From NCBI RefSeq assembly GCF_000971975.1, contig NZ_KQ040778.1, forward strand, positions 243,460 through 307,459: a DNA stretch of 64,000 nucleotides, written 5' to 3'. Of the stretch, positions 1 to 8,358 are shown in pieces. Origin of the DNA: Paenibacillus algorifonticola (GTDB lineage Bacteria > Bacillota > Bacilli > Paenibacillales > Paenibacillaceae). The notes below the pieces were generated by a model that was not told the DNA's origin, did not search any database, and saw nothing but the letters and a program-made list of their open reading frames with translations. The translations under genes were made by a program, and so were the position numbers. How positions within the stretch are numbered: the first letter of the stretch is position 1; every line of letters starts with the position of its first letter.

Positions 1-21
1 TATTTTTTTACTGAAAATGGG

Positions 22-50
22 TTGACAAATGCTGGGGACGCAAGTAAGAT
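22..50 (+). promoter_or_regulatory. Promoter of the RNA-repair operon
   Basis: A perfect -35 box TTGACA (22-27) is followed after 17 bases by TAAGAT (45-50), a 4/6 match to the vegetative -10 box. Transcription would start near 57 and give a leader of about 250 nt before the first structural gene. It is the only good promoter-like pair seen upstream of the nucleotidyltransferase gene. Confidence 0.55.
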
Positions 51-82
51 GAACGAAATAACTTGAAGGGAGGCCGAAACAA

Positions 83-169
83 ATGTCCGTAAATATGATG
101 ATTATCCCACAAACCAATTTCATATCTATCGTCCATGCGAATCGGCCTCAGCGGAACCAACTGCTGTAA
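83..169 (+). CDS. Putative 28-aa leader peptide of the RNA-repair operon
   Basis: An ATG at 83 follows GGGAGG (68-73) with a 9-base gap, a good ribosome site. The frame runs 28 codons to TAA at 167-169. The peptide begins MSVNMMIIPQ and is rich in Asn (4), Ile (4) and Gln (3), with no Lys or Trp run. No protein function is suggested; its position between the promoter and an intrinsic terminator fits a translated attenuator leader. Its codons 16-18 (128-136) are complementary to part of the terminator region (240-248). The ribosome site overlaps one arm of an 8-bp stem (70-77 with 142-149). Whether it is translated is unknown. Confidence 0.4.
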   Translation: MSVNMMIIPQTNFISIVHANRPQRNQLL

Positions 170-231
170 GTCGAAGAGTTATAGGCCAGCTGCGCGCTGT
201 CTATACCGACTTGCAATAGCTCTATTCACTT

Positions 232-275
232 AAGAAGCTATGGACGATGCTCGAATGTCTGTGGCTTCTTTTTTT
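232..275 (+). terminator. Intrinsic terminator/attenuator in the RNA-repair operon leader
   Basis: Bases 232-245 can pair along their whole length with 257-270 (14 pairs including three G-U), with an 11-base loop and a run of seven T at 269-275. It lies after the promoter and before the first structural gene, so it would end transcripts prematurely unless disrupted. A competing pairing exists: 128-136 (ATCGTCCAT) is a perfect 9-base complement of 240-248 (ATGGACGAT), which covers part of the terminator's left arm. A second competitor is 216-221 with 236-241. Further leader stems are 70-77/142-149 and the hairpin 168-173/207-212, which encloses smaller stems. Confidence 0.6.
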
Positions 276-304
276 GTTGCCAAAAAAACAAAGGAGGGCT
301 TCGG

Positions 305-1096
305 ATGAGCGATTATAAAGCTAAAATAGCAGCCGAGCTGCGCCAAATAGAAGTGGAGGAACGCGTGCGTATTGTGTATGCCTGCGAGTCAGGCAGCCGT
401 GCATGGGGCTTCCCATCAAAGGACAGTGATTACGATGTAAGATTTATTTATGTACGGGAGACAGATTGGTATTTATCGATTTTTGAGCAGCGCGATGTGA
501 TCGAACGCCCGATCAGCGACATGCTCGATATTAACGGCTGGGATTTGAAAAAGGCGCTAAATTTATTCCGTAAATCGAACCCGCCGCTGCTGGAATGGCT
601 GCAATCGCCGATCAACTATTTAGAGGAAACGACGGTAGCGGAGCAAATTCGCAAGCTGCTCCCGGCGAGCTTCTCGCCACGTTCCAGCATCTTTCATTAC
701 CTGCATATGGCGAAAGGAAACTTTCGCGAGTATTTGCAGGGCGACCAAGTGAAAATTAAAAAATATTTCTACGTGCTGCGCCCAGTGCTCGCCTGCCAGT
801 GGGTTGAAGAGCGTGGCACTGTGCCGCCTCTGTCATTTGAGGAGCTGGTGCATGAACTTCTGCCGGAATCGTTGCTTAAGCATGAGGTGCTGACGCTGCT
901 TGATCGCAAGAAAGCGGGCATTGAGCTGGATTTAGAGCCGAAAATCAGCGTTATTAACGATTTTCTAGCTAGGCGCATCGCCTATTATGAGGAAGTGGCA
1001 AAGCAAGCGCCAGCTTCGGGGCAGAAGCAGGATCAAGCGCTGGATGAACTATTTCGCTCGGCACTTCGGGAAGTATGGGGGCCGGGCGCGGTATAG
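305..1096 (+). CDS. RlaP-type nucleotidyltransferase of an RNA-repair operon (YcgL-like)
   Basis: 263 aa. The N-terminus carries the DNA polymerase beta-type nucleotidyltransferase signature: GSRAWG at residues 30-35, then SDYDVRF (41-47) with the two metal-binding Asp at 42 and 44. This pattern fits the 'RNA repair pathway DNA polymerase beta' family (RlaP; B. subtilis YcgL is similar), which occurs next to RtcB. Such enzymes are predicted to add nucleotides to RNA ends, but the substrate is not established. The start follows AAGGAGGG (291-298) by about 6 bases. It is the first structural gene of a three-gene run with rtcB and kptA and sits behind an attenuator-like leader. The C-terminal third has no motif I recognise. 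Confidence 0.8.
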   Translation: MSDYKAKIAAELRQIEVEERVRIVYACESGSRAWGFPSKDSDYDVRFIYVRETDWYLSIFEQRDVIERPISDMLDINGWDLKKALNLFRKSNPPLLEWLQSPINYLEETTVAEQIRKLLPASFSPRSSIFHYLHMAKGNFREYLQGDQVKIKKYFYVLRPVLACQWVEERGTVPPLSFEELVHELLPESLLKHEVLTLLDRKKAGIELDLEPKISVINDFLARRIAYYEEVAKQAPASGQKQDQALDELFRSALREVWGPGAV

Positions 1097-1154
1097 GGCA
1101 GCAGGTAAGGCGGCAGGGCGCAGCCGCAGCATAAGAAACGAGGAAATTTAGATT

Positions 1155-2573
1155 ATGTTACAAAACTATTATCAACAAGTGAAGCTGCCATCGGGGCAGG
1201 TGCATGTATATGCGGGGCCAGAGCTGTTCGCTGCGCTGGATTATAAAGTTTTTGAGCTTGCAAACAACAATTTGCAAATACCGAATCAAGTTTATATGGG
1301 TTACACGCCTGACGTTCATGTTGGTGTAGGTACGTGCATTGGAACGACCGCGGTATGGAATGTGGAGGACGGCTACGTCTCGCCTTCGATTGTCGGCAGC
1401 GATATTGGCTGCGGCATGCGGGTTCATTTGACCAATTTGCACAAGGATGAATTGAAGGATGTGAAGCTGCGCCGCAAGCTGGTGAAGGCAATTGAGAAAT
1501 ATTTGCCGATGGAAGAGCATGGGCGGGGCCATTTTTCAGATATTCGCTTAGAGCATGTTGTGAAAAAAGGATTGCATGGCTTGCCGAAAAAATATATTCC
1601 GGACGCCTATACACCGCGCAAAGCGACTTCGCTGACGCATGTGGAAAGCAGCAAATTTTATGTGGAGGGCGGTGCGCTGGGCTTGTTCCCAGAACGGGTA
1701 TGGCATCGCTCGCATAGGCAGCTGGGAACGCTCGGCGGCGGCAATCATTTTGCTGAAATTCAGGCGATTGAAATTCCTGAGGAAAACCGCGAAATCGCGG
1801 AAGCATGGGGCTTGACCGACGGTCAGGTCGTCATCATGATTCATTCCGGCTCGCGTGCATGGGGCGGCTCGGTGAGCCAATATTGCAGCAGCAATATGAC
1901 TAAAATGATGAAAGCCGAAGGGCTTGGCACTGCCGATCCAAAGCTGGTGTTCGCACCGCTTGCGCATGAGCTTGGCAAAGATTATGTTGAGCTGATGTAT
2001 TCCGCCCTCAACTATGCGGTCGTCAACCGCCATTTGATCGCTTATGCGATTCGCGAAGCGGGCAAGGATGTTTTTGGCAGCAAATTTGAAATGTCGACGC
2101 TTTATGATCTCATGCACAATTACGCGTGGGAGGAAGAGCATGACGGGCATTCGTATTTCGTTCATCGCAAAGGGGCGACAAGAGCGCTCCCTGCGCAGCA
2201 TCCGGATAATCCTGAGCCTTACAAGGAAACCGGGCATCCGGCGCTTATTCCTGGCTCGATGGGCTCCTCCTCCTACATTATGGTGGGCAAGCCGGGAGGC
2301 CGCGACAATTATCATTCCATCTGCCATGGCGCTGGACGCATCCGCTCGCGGAGTGCAAGCAAACGGCTCATTACAGTTGAAGAGTTTGCTGCATCGATGC
2401 GGGTAGGGATGGAGGACGAAATTGTTCTCAACCAGCGCTCGCTGGAGTCGATGGTCGATGAGTCGCCGCAGGCGTACAAGGATGTTGATCAAATTATTGA
2501 GAGCGTCGTTGGCGCTGGACTGGCCGAGGTTGTGGCCAAATGCAAGCCGCTGGCAACGGTTAAGGGGGCTTAA
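1155..2573 (+). CDS. rtcB: RNA-splicing ligase RtcB
   Basis: 472 aa, full length. RtcB joins RNA 2',3'-cyclic phosphate or 3'-phosphate ends to 5'-OH ends using GTP and Mn2+. Visible motifs: GSDIGCGM near residues 81-88 (metal-binding Asp and Cys), GTLGGGNHF near 195, IHSGSRAWGG near 230, PGSMGSSSY near 368, and HGAGR near 391 containing the His that is guanylylated. The C-terminal LATVKG tail is typical. It starts 58 bases after the nucleotidyltransferase, with AGGAAA upstream of the ATG, and ends 3 bases before kptA, so the three are almost certainly co-transcribed. Likely role: resealing RNA broken by ribotoxins or stress nucleases. Confidence 0.95.
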   Translation: MLQNYYQQVKLPSGQVHVYAGPELFAALDYKVFELANNNLQIPNQVYMGYTPDVHVGVGTCIGTTAVWNVEDGYVSPSIVGSDIGCGMRVHLTNLHKDELKDVKLRRKLVKAIEKYLPMEEHGRGHFSDIRLEHVVKKGLHGLPKKYIPDAYTPRKATSLTHVESSKFYVEGGALGLFPERVWHRSHRQLGTLGGGNHFAEIQAIEIPEENREIAEAWGLTDGQVVIMIHSGSRAWGGSVSQYCSSNMTKMMKAEGLGTADPKLVFAPLAHELGKDYVELMYSALNYAVVNRHLIAYAIREAGKDVFGSKFEMSTLYDLMHNYAWEEEHDGHSYFVHRKGATRALPAQHPDNPEPYKETGHPALIPGSMGSSSYIMVGKPGGRDNYHSICHGAGRIRSRSASKRLITVEEFAASMRVGMEDEIVLNQRSLESMVDESPQAYKDVDQIIESVVGAGLAEVVAKCKPLATVKGA

Positions 2574-2576
2574 GCG

Positions 2577-3152
2577 ATGTTAACGGATAAACGGGAAAAA
2601 AGCCTCAGCAAGATGATGACCAAAATTTTGCGGCATGCGCCCGAAAAGTTTGGCATCCTGCTCGATGAAGCCGACGGCTCCTGCTTGCTTAGCGAGCTGC
2701 TGGCTGCCATTAACCGGCAGCCGGATTGGAGCAGCATAACGGAAGCGCATATTCGTTATGTTGTGGAGCGCTCTTCGAAGCAGCGCTTTGAGCTTGCAGA
2801 CGGGCGCATTCGCGCCCGTTATGGGCATAGCGTGCAAAAGGTGAGCTATCCGGCTGCGGTGCCGCCTGAAGTATTGTATCATGGCACGAATGAAGCGGTA
2901 GTGGCGGCGATTTTGCGCGAAGGCATTCAAGCGATGGGCCGCCAGTATTGCCATCTGTCGGAGGGGCTGGATTTTGCAGCCCTCGCGGGCAGCCGCAAGG
3001 GCAAGCTCGTGATTTTGGAAGTGGATACGCAGCTCGCTGCAGAGCATGGCGTTATTTTTTATTATGCAGGCAATGAGGTTTGGCTTGCAGAGGAGATTCC
3101 GGCGGCATGCTGTCGGATATATGATTTGCCGATGGATACGGAGAAATCTTAG
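2577..3152 (+). CDS. kptA: RNA 2'-phosphotransferase (KptA/Tpt1 family)
   Basis: 191 aa, usual length for the family. Tpt1/KptA moves an internal RNA 2'-phosphate to NAD+, giving ADP-ribose 1'',2''-cyclic phosphate and nicotinamide. Motifs fit: LSKMMTKILRH at the N-terminus, RYGHS, YHGT, RQYCHLS and NEVWLA. The start is 3 bases after the rtcB stop, with GGGGGC in the end of rtcB as a weak ribosome site. RtcB chemistry does not leave a 2'-phosphate, so the presence of KptA suggests either a second ligation route or ADP-ribosylation of RNA or other phosphorylated ends, an activity known for some Tpt1 enzymes. Confidence 0.92.
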   Translation: MLTDKREKSLSKMMTKILRHAPEKFGILLDEADGSCLLSELLAAINRQPDWSSITEAHIRYVVERSSKQRFELADGRIRARYGHSVQKVSYPAAVPPEVLYHGTNEAVVAAILREGIQAMGRQYCHLSEGLDFAALAGSRKGKLVILEVDTQLAAEHGVIFYYAGNEVWLAEEIPAACCRIYDLPMDTEKS

Positions 3153-3197
3153 GCAAAAGAGTTACAATTTTAGCAGAGGTAATCGTAGCCGTTTTTT

Positions 3198-3379
3198 GGT
3201 GCGAATGTGAAGCTCACATGAAATCCCTAGGGGATTCGCACCTCAGAAAATGTCGATTGATGTCGTTTTTGAGGGAGTGTTTAAAAAGTCAACATTTTAA
3301 TCATATGAGCTTAGCATTGTTTTTCTTGAAAAGATTATGAATTGATGCCATGATGGGATCAATTGTATGTATTTTCGCT
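3198..3379 (+). promoter_or_regulatory. CRISPR leader 1
   Basis: An AT-rich 180-base leader directly before the first repeat. It begins with a 9-bp perfect inverted repeat, GGTGCGAAT (3198-3206) and ATTCGCACC (3234-3242), whose loop holds GTGA/TCAC and a CCCTAGGG palindrome. The same layout and most of the same bases recur at 8359-8540 before the second array, so both are homologous leaders that should carry the crRNA promoter and the spacer-integration signals. Confidence 0.75.
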
Positions 3380-4285
3380 GTCGCACTCCGTATGGAGTGT
3401 GTGGATTGAAACCAATCTTTTGTCGCCAGCATCTCATATTCCCTGCAAGTCGCACTCCGTATGGAGTGTGTGGATTGAAACTTGTCACCCGTCTCATTAA
3501 GTAGATCAATGACCAGTCGCACTCCGTATGGAGTGTGTGGATTGAAACTTGGCCTACAACGTCAAAGTATTAGGCGAAGGTGTCGCACTCCGTATGGAGT
3601 GTGTGGATTGAAACATCGGGGTTTCGTAACCAGCTCAAAATCTGGTAAAGTCGCACTCCGTATGGAGTGTGTGGATTGAAACAACGAGGTATGCATGGAA
3701 TTGGATATGCTCAAGCGTCGCACTCCGTATGGAGTGCGTGGATTGAAACTTGAAAACTCAGATTTGAATTCTCAGGATTTTTTTGTCGCACTCCGTATAG
3801 AGTGCGTGGATTGAAACCGCCGTCTACCAGCTCGATATGAGGCTCTTTTGCGTCGCACTCCGTATGGAGTGCGTGGATTGAAACCACTTCCGTACAAGCG
3901 CCGAGCTAATCCCCAGCTGTCGCACTCCGTATGGAGTGCGTGGATTGAAACACCTCGCTCTCAGGTAATCTACATCATAAATTGCGTCGCACTCCGTATG
4001 GAGTGCGTGGATTGAAACAAGCTGCGTTAGCTTGCCATCTGCGTCTTTCAGGTCGCACTCCGTATGGAGTGCGTGGATTGAAACTTTAACAACCTGCCTA
4101 CAAGGTCATCCTCATGCCAGTCGCACTCCGTATGGAGTGCGTGGATTGAAACTGTAAATTGGCGTTGGAGTTACAGGCATGAATGGTCGCACTCCGTATG
4201 GAGTGCGTGGATTGAAACAATGTTTTTTTAAATGCATCATGTCGGTTTTTGAGTCGCACTCCGTATGGAGTGCATGGATTGAAAC
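3380..4285 (+). CRISPR. CRISPR array 1, type I-C-like, 14 repeats and 13 spacers
   Basis: Fourteen 33-base repeats start at 3380, 3449, 3516, 3582, 3650, 3717, 3785, 3852, 3919, 3986, 4052, 4120, 4186 and 4253, separated by spacers of 33-36 bases. The repeat starts GTCGCACTCC and ends TGGATTGAAAC, with an 8-bp stem (positions 3-10 with 15-22), typical of type I-C. The first five repeats have T at position 21, the other nine have C. Repeat 7 has an A at position 15 and the last repeat an A at position 22. The leader lies on the 5' side. No cas gene is present in the window. Short reading frames across the array are artefacts of the repeat. Confidence 0.97.
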
Positions 4286-4594
4286 GTTATATCAAAGGCG
4301 CAGTTCTTCCATCCAGACACAACCCGTCTTTCGTACCTGCACGGAACAGTATGATGATAGGCTAAAATCGTGAAGGCCGCAAGCGATGCTTGCGGCTTTT
4401 TCGGCGTGACTGGACCATTTATGGACAGATGGGGCAAGTTTTCATTTTGTGATGACGAATGGATTGAAACGTAGTTTGCGTTGTGTGAAAATAGAGGGTA
4501 ATGACCGTCTTTGCTTGTCAATGAAAGAGATCGTGATTCGGTGCTTAAACGAGAAAAGAGGTAAACTCGTTACTATATAGTAGGAGTGAAAGTG
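4286..4594. other. Gap between array 1 and the SNF2 gene
   Basis: 309 bases without a gene. It holds the array terminator (4376-4401), an isolated copy of the last 11 repeat bases, TGGATTGAAAC (4460-4470), which may be a relic of a former repeat, and a small inverted repeat AACGAG/CTCGTT (4548-4553, 4566-4571) shortly before the SNF2 start. No convincing promoter was found. Confidence 0.6.
4376..4401 (+). terminator. Terminator downstream of CRISPR array 1
   Basis: A perfect 9-bp stem, GCCGCAAGC (4376-4384) with GCTTGCGGC (4388-4396), a GAT loop, and five T at 4397-4401. It lies 90 bases after the last repeat and would end the pre-crRNA transcript. Confidence 0.85.
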
Positions 4595-7291
4595 ATGCAG
4601 CAGGAAAGCAAAACAGCTGTAGGTACCGGCAGGAGGCAGCTTATCGCCGTTCTGCTCCAAGGCGGGCAATATGAGCTTGATTGGCAGGAGGAGACCTTGC
4701 AGTCCGATTCGGAATTCAGCGGGCAAGCCCTTCAAGATGAGCTGTACAAGCTGTTTCGTGAAAATCCGGACGAATTTCTGCTAGACCTGGCTTTAAAACG
4801 GCAGAAGGAGACGTTGTCGGAGTCGCTCAGATTTTTGCAGCGTATGGGGACCGCATTCGTGAGAGGAATGGCGCGCCATCCTGAATTGGAAGGGCAGCGC
4901 GATGCGGTTGTCCTTCCGCTGGAGAAAGAGGATGTACAGGAATGGCTGGCAGCTGCCCCGTATCTGATTGGATCGCCATTTTTGGACAAAAACTGGATAG
5001 AGGAGCTTTGGGGTGGCCTGCATCGCGCTTTTGCAGCTCGTGTAAATCGGCATAGCGGCAGCATGGCGCAATGGTTTGTGGATAGCGGGTCTGCTTTCCA
5101 GCCAGCAGGGCGTGTCTACTTCCACCTCGTAGAGAGCAAGGAAGGGAGTGAGTTTCCCTTTTCTTTCTTGTCCACTTATGCGGCAGAGGAGCAGGAAGCG
5201 GGCAAAACAAGACATTTGCCGCTCAAGCAGGCGCTGGTGGAATATGGTGAGAACAGCGGCAAGCTGCTGGAACTGCTTTCAACGGTACACCGTGCGGCAG
5301 CGCAAAGTGAGCTAATTAGCGAACTGGTGGAGTCCGGCGATCTTTTTTATCCAATTGGATTGACTTCTGAAGAAGCGTATGATTTTCTGCGTGAGGTAGC
5401 GCTATATGAGGACGCAGGCGTGTTGTGCCGAATTCCCAAATGGTGGCGCAGCAAAGCCCATTCGCTTAAGCTAAATGTCAGCGTTGGAGAAAAGCAGCCA
5501 TCACGTTTAGGTGCAGACGCATTGCTGAGTTTTAATGCTGAGCTTTGGCTGGGAGATGAAGGGATTTCTGCGGAACAGCTGCGGCAATTGCTTACCGAGC
5601 AGGAAGGGCTGGCACTCATCAAGGGCAAATGGGTGGAGGTTAATCATAAGCGCTTGCAGCAGGCGCTGGATGCTTACGAACGGGCAGAGAAAACCGCTGG
5701 TGGTTCGGGCTTAAGCATCATTGAGGCGATGAAGCTTCATATGAATGCGGAACGCGTCTTGCAAGTGGATTCGGACAAGGTCGAGATCGAGGTTACGAAC
5801 GGGCAATGGCTGGAAACGGTTATGGATCGCTTGCAACAGCCCGGCAGCATTGAAGCTCTTGGCGGTGCCGGGGAGGATTTTCAGGCAAGTCTGCGCGCTT
5901 ATCAGGAGCGGGGCGTAAGCTGGCTGCATATGATGAAGACGCTGGGGCTGGGTGCTTGTCTGGCGGACGATATGGGTCTGGGCAAAACGATACAAATTAT
6001 TGCGCTGCTTAACTACATTCGAAGTGTGCGGCAGGAGCGAGCCTTGCTCGTCGTTCCGGCTTCACTGATCGGCAATTGGATGAGGGAGATGGGAAAGTTT
6101 GCTCCTTCTCTGAATTACTACGTATGCCATCCGTCAGAAAATAAATACATTCAACAAGCTGATGCGCTTGGAGAGGGGATTCAGCTCGTACTTACAACCT
6201 ACGGCATGCTTGCCAAGCATGAGTGGCTGAGTGCGCAAGCGTGGGACATGCTCATTCTCGATGAAGCTCAAGCCATCAAAAATCCGGGCACTAAGCAGAC
6301 GAAGCTGGTCAAACAAATCAAAGCCTCCTATCGCATCGCGATGACAGGTACGCCGATAGAGAACAGGCTGGGCGATCTATGGTCGCTGTTTGATTTTCTC
6401 AATAAAGGGCTGCTCGGAACGGTAAAGGAATTCGGCGCATTCACGCGTGGACTACGCGATTCCAGCGAGGGCTATGGCAGATTGCGGCAGACGGTGAGTC
6501 CATTTATTTTGCGTCGGTTAAAGACGGATCGTACGATCATTACCGACTTGCCTGACAAAATCGAGATGAAAACGTATGCGGTGCTTACGAAAAAGCAAAT
6601 CGTGCTGTATAACAAGCTAGTCAAGGAATTGCAGGAGAAGCTTATGGCTTCGGAAGGGGGCATTCAGCGCAAAGGGCTGGTGCTTGCGGCGTTAATGAAA
6701 TTCAAACAAATTTGCAATCACCCTGATCAATATTTGGGGCAGCAGGTGTATGCGGAGCCGGATAGCGGCAAGTTTGCACGGCTGCGCGAAATATGCGAGA
6801 CGATCTATGAGAAGCGGGAACGCGTGCTTATTTTTACCCAGTTTAAGGAAGTGACGGAAGCGTTGCAGGCTTTTCTAGAGCAGATTTTTCAGCATAAGGG
6901 GCTTGTCTTGCATGGCGAAACGCCAATTGGGAAGCGACAAGAGCTGGTGGAGGCTTTTCAGGGCAAGGAGTATGTGCCGTTTATGGTGCTTTCTATTAAA
7001 GCTGGTGGAGTTGGGCTGAATTTGACGGCGGCGAATCATGTGGTTCATTTCGACAGATGGTGGAATCCGGCGGTGGAAAATCAGGCGACAGACCGGGCTT
7101 TTCGGATTGGTCAGCAGAACAATGTGATCGTCCATAAATTCATTACACAAGGAACGATTGAGGAGAAAATCGATCAAATCATCGAGGACAAGGTGCGTCT
7201 TTCACAGGAAATCGTGCCAGATATTCAGGAGGGCTGGATAACGGAAATGGACAATGACCAACTGTTGAATTTGATGAAGCTGACGGAATAG
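4595..7291 (+). CDS. ywqA: SNF2-family DEAD/H helicase (YwqA-like)
   Basis: 898 aa from the ATG at 4595. That start has AGGAG (4582-4586) 8 bases upstream; the in-frame GTG at 4586 overlaps the ribosome site and is less likely. The N-terminal half (to about residue 430) is the bacterial SNF2-associated region. The motor follows: DDMGLGKT Walker A near 456-463, DEAQ near 555, MTGTPIENRLGDLWSLF, FKQICNHP, then the C-terminal lobe with LIFTQF, AGGVGLNL and ATDRAFRIGQ. It should be an ATP-driven DNA translocase; its cellular role is not established. It is followed after 21 bases by a SWIM zinc-finger gene, the same pair as B. subtilis ywqA-ywqB. The pair sits between two CRISPR arrays. Confidence 0.93.
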   Translation: MQQESKTAVGTGRRQLIAVLLQGGQYELDWQEETLQSDSEFSGQALQDELYKLFRENPDEFLLDLALKRQKETLSESLRFLQRMGTAFVRGMARHPELEGQRDAVVLPLEKEDVQEWLAAAPYLIGSPFLDKNWIEELWGGLHRAFAARVNRHSGSMAQWFVDSGSAFQPAGRVYFHLVESKEGSEFPFSFLSTYAAEEQEAGKTRHLPLKQALVEYGENSGKLLELLSTVHRAAAQSELISELVESGDLFYPIGLTSEEAYDFLREVALYEDAGVLCRIPKWWRSKAHSLKLNVSVGEKQPSRLGADALLSFNAELWLGDEGISAEQLRQLLTEQEGLALIKGKWVEVNHKRLQQALDAYERAEKTAGGSGLSIIEAMKLHMNAERVLQVDSDKVEIEVTNGQWLETVMDRLQQPGSIEALGGAGEDFQASLRAYQERGVSWLHMMKTLGLGACLADDMGLGKTIQIIALLNYIRSVRQERALLVVPASLIGNWMREMGKFAPSLNYYVCHPSENKYIQQADALGEGIQLVLTTYGMLAKHEWLSAQAWDMLILDEAQAIKNPGTKQTKLVKQIKASYRIAMTGTPIENRLGDLWSLFDFLNKGLLGTVKEFGAFTRGLRDSSEGYGRLRQTVSPFILRRLKTDRTIITDLPDKIEMKTYAVLTKKQIVLYNKLVKELQEKLMASEGGIQRKGLVLAALMKFKQICNHPDQYLGQQVYAEPDSGKFARLREICETIYEKRERVLIFTQFKEVTEALQAFLEQIFQHKGLVLHGETPIGKRQELVEAFQGKEYVPFMVLSIKAGGVGLNLTAANHVVHFDRWWNPAVENQATDRAFRIGQQNNVIVHKFITQGTIEEKIDQIIEDKVRLSQEIVPDIQEGWITEMDNDQLLNLMKLTE

Positions 7292-7312
7292 AGCTTTAGG
7301 AGTTGATGGAAA

Positions 7313-8290
7313 ATGGCATTTTATAATGGCTTCCCTGAATATGTGTCAGTTGCAGAGAGGAAGCGCAGGGCAGCGGCGGCAGCAGAAAAATTGCAGCAGA
7401 AAAATGCTAAAGTATGGCCGGTTGTCATAACGGGACGTACCGTTGCGGCAACCTGGTGGGGCAAGGCGTGGTGTGCAAATCTGGAGAGCTATGCGGATTA
7501 CAGCAATCGGATTGATCGTGGGCGCAGCTATGTGAGGCACGGTGCGGTACTCGATTTGCAAATGGCTGGCGGCAAGGTAGAGGCGCTTGTTCAGGGCAGT
7601 TCGACTAAGCCATATAAGGTAGAGATTACAGTGGGTCCGTTGCCTGGTTCGGTATGGAAGCAGATCGTCAAGGAGTGTGCGGGCAAAATAAGCTCGCTGC
7701 AGGAACTCGTAGGGGGCAAGTTTCCGGCAGGGCTGTCTGAGTTGTTCACAACCAAGGGCACAGGCTTATTTCCATCGCCCAAAGATATTCACTTCCGTTG
7801 TAGCTGCCCGGATTATGCGGTGATGTGCAAGCATGTAGCGGCTGTGCTGTATGGCATCGGTGCCCGATTCGATCATGATTCGGCGTTGTTCTTCCAGCTT
7901 CGCAATGTGAAGATGGACGAGCTTATTTCAGCATCGCTTGCTGCGCAGTCTCAAGAGATGCTTGGCAAGGGAGGTCGCCGCAGTCGGAGAGTCGTGGATG
8001 ACGGTGACCTGGGGAGCAAGTTTGGAATTGAGCTGGATATGGGGGCTGAAGAGGGAACTTCTGCTGCTAAAGGAATCGGGAAACAGGCTGACAGGAACAT
8101 GGCTGCAACGGGTCGTAGTATAGGCGGAGCAAAGACGGATACTGAGACGAGCGCTTCAAAGGCTGAACCGACCGCAGGGAGCGAGGGAACGAAGCCGCGC
8201 CGGGGAAGGCCGCCGAAAAACAAGGCAGTTGCTGAGGCAGTTCAGGTAGCAACAGACGCTGTCCCGAGCAAGAGTCGCAGACGTTTGTAG
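7313..8290 (+). CDS. ywqB: SWIM zinc-finger protein (YwqB-like)
   Basis: 325 aa. A SWIM motif, CSCPDY..MCKHVAAVLYGIG near residues 163-181 (CxC..CxH), should bind zinc and nucleic acid or protein. The region before it (PFSMAFYNGF to LSELF) matches the YwqB type with a conserved TWWGKAWC stretch near residue 46. After about residue 215 the chain becomes low-complexity and basic and ends with KPRRGRPPKNK, an AT-hook-like core (RGRP), and RRRL. TAGGAG precedes the ATG by about 10 bases. It follows the SNF2 gene by 21 bases, so the two are likely co-expressed and may act together on DNA. Confidence 0.85.
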   Translation: MAFYNGFPEYVSVAERKRRAAAAAEKLQQKNAKVWPVVITGRTVAATWWGKAWCANLESYADYSNRIDRGRSYVRHGAVLDLQMAGGKVEALVQGSSTKPYKVEITVGPLPGSVWKQIVKECAGKISSLQELVGGKFPAGLSELFTTKGTGLFPSPKDIHFRCSCPDYAVMCKHVAAVLYGIGARFDHDSALFFQLRNVKMDELISASLAAQSQEMLGKGGRRSRRVVDDGDLGSKFGIELDMGAEEGTSAAKGIGKQADRNMAATGRSIGGAKTDTETSASKAEPTAGSEGTKPRRGRPPKNKAVAEAVQVATDAVPSKSRRRL

Positions 8291-8358
8291 AGGGGGCTGG
8301 TCATGTGGCTGCTTGCTGCGCGGCTTGGAAAAAGGGATGCTTCCCGAAGTTCGCTTCT

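Noticed and set aside
60..275. T-box or Y-RNA/tRNA-like RNA in the rtcB leader
   Set aside because: No T-box TGGNACC sequence and no plausible tRNA-like cloverleaf with a T-arm could be drawn; CTCGAAT near 251-257 has no pairing stem.
1548..2492. 314-aa minus-strand frame inside rtcB
   Set aside because: Shadow of rtcB, which has full family motifs on the plus strand.
3297..4373. Short open frames across CRISPR arrays on both strands
   Set aside because: They translate the repeat itself (RTPYGVRGLK and similar) and are artefacts; the same holds for 8462-9550.
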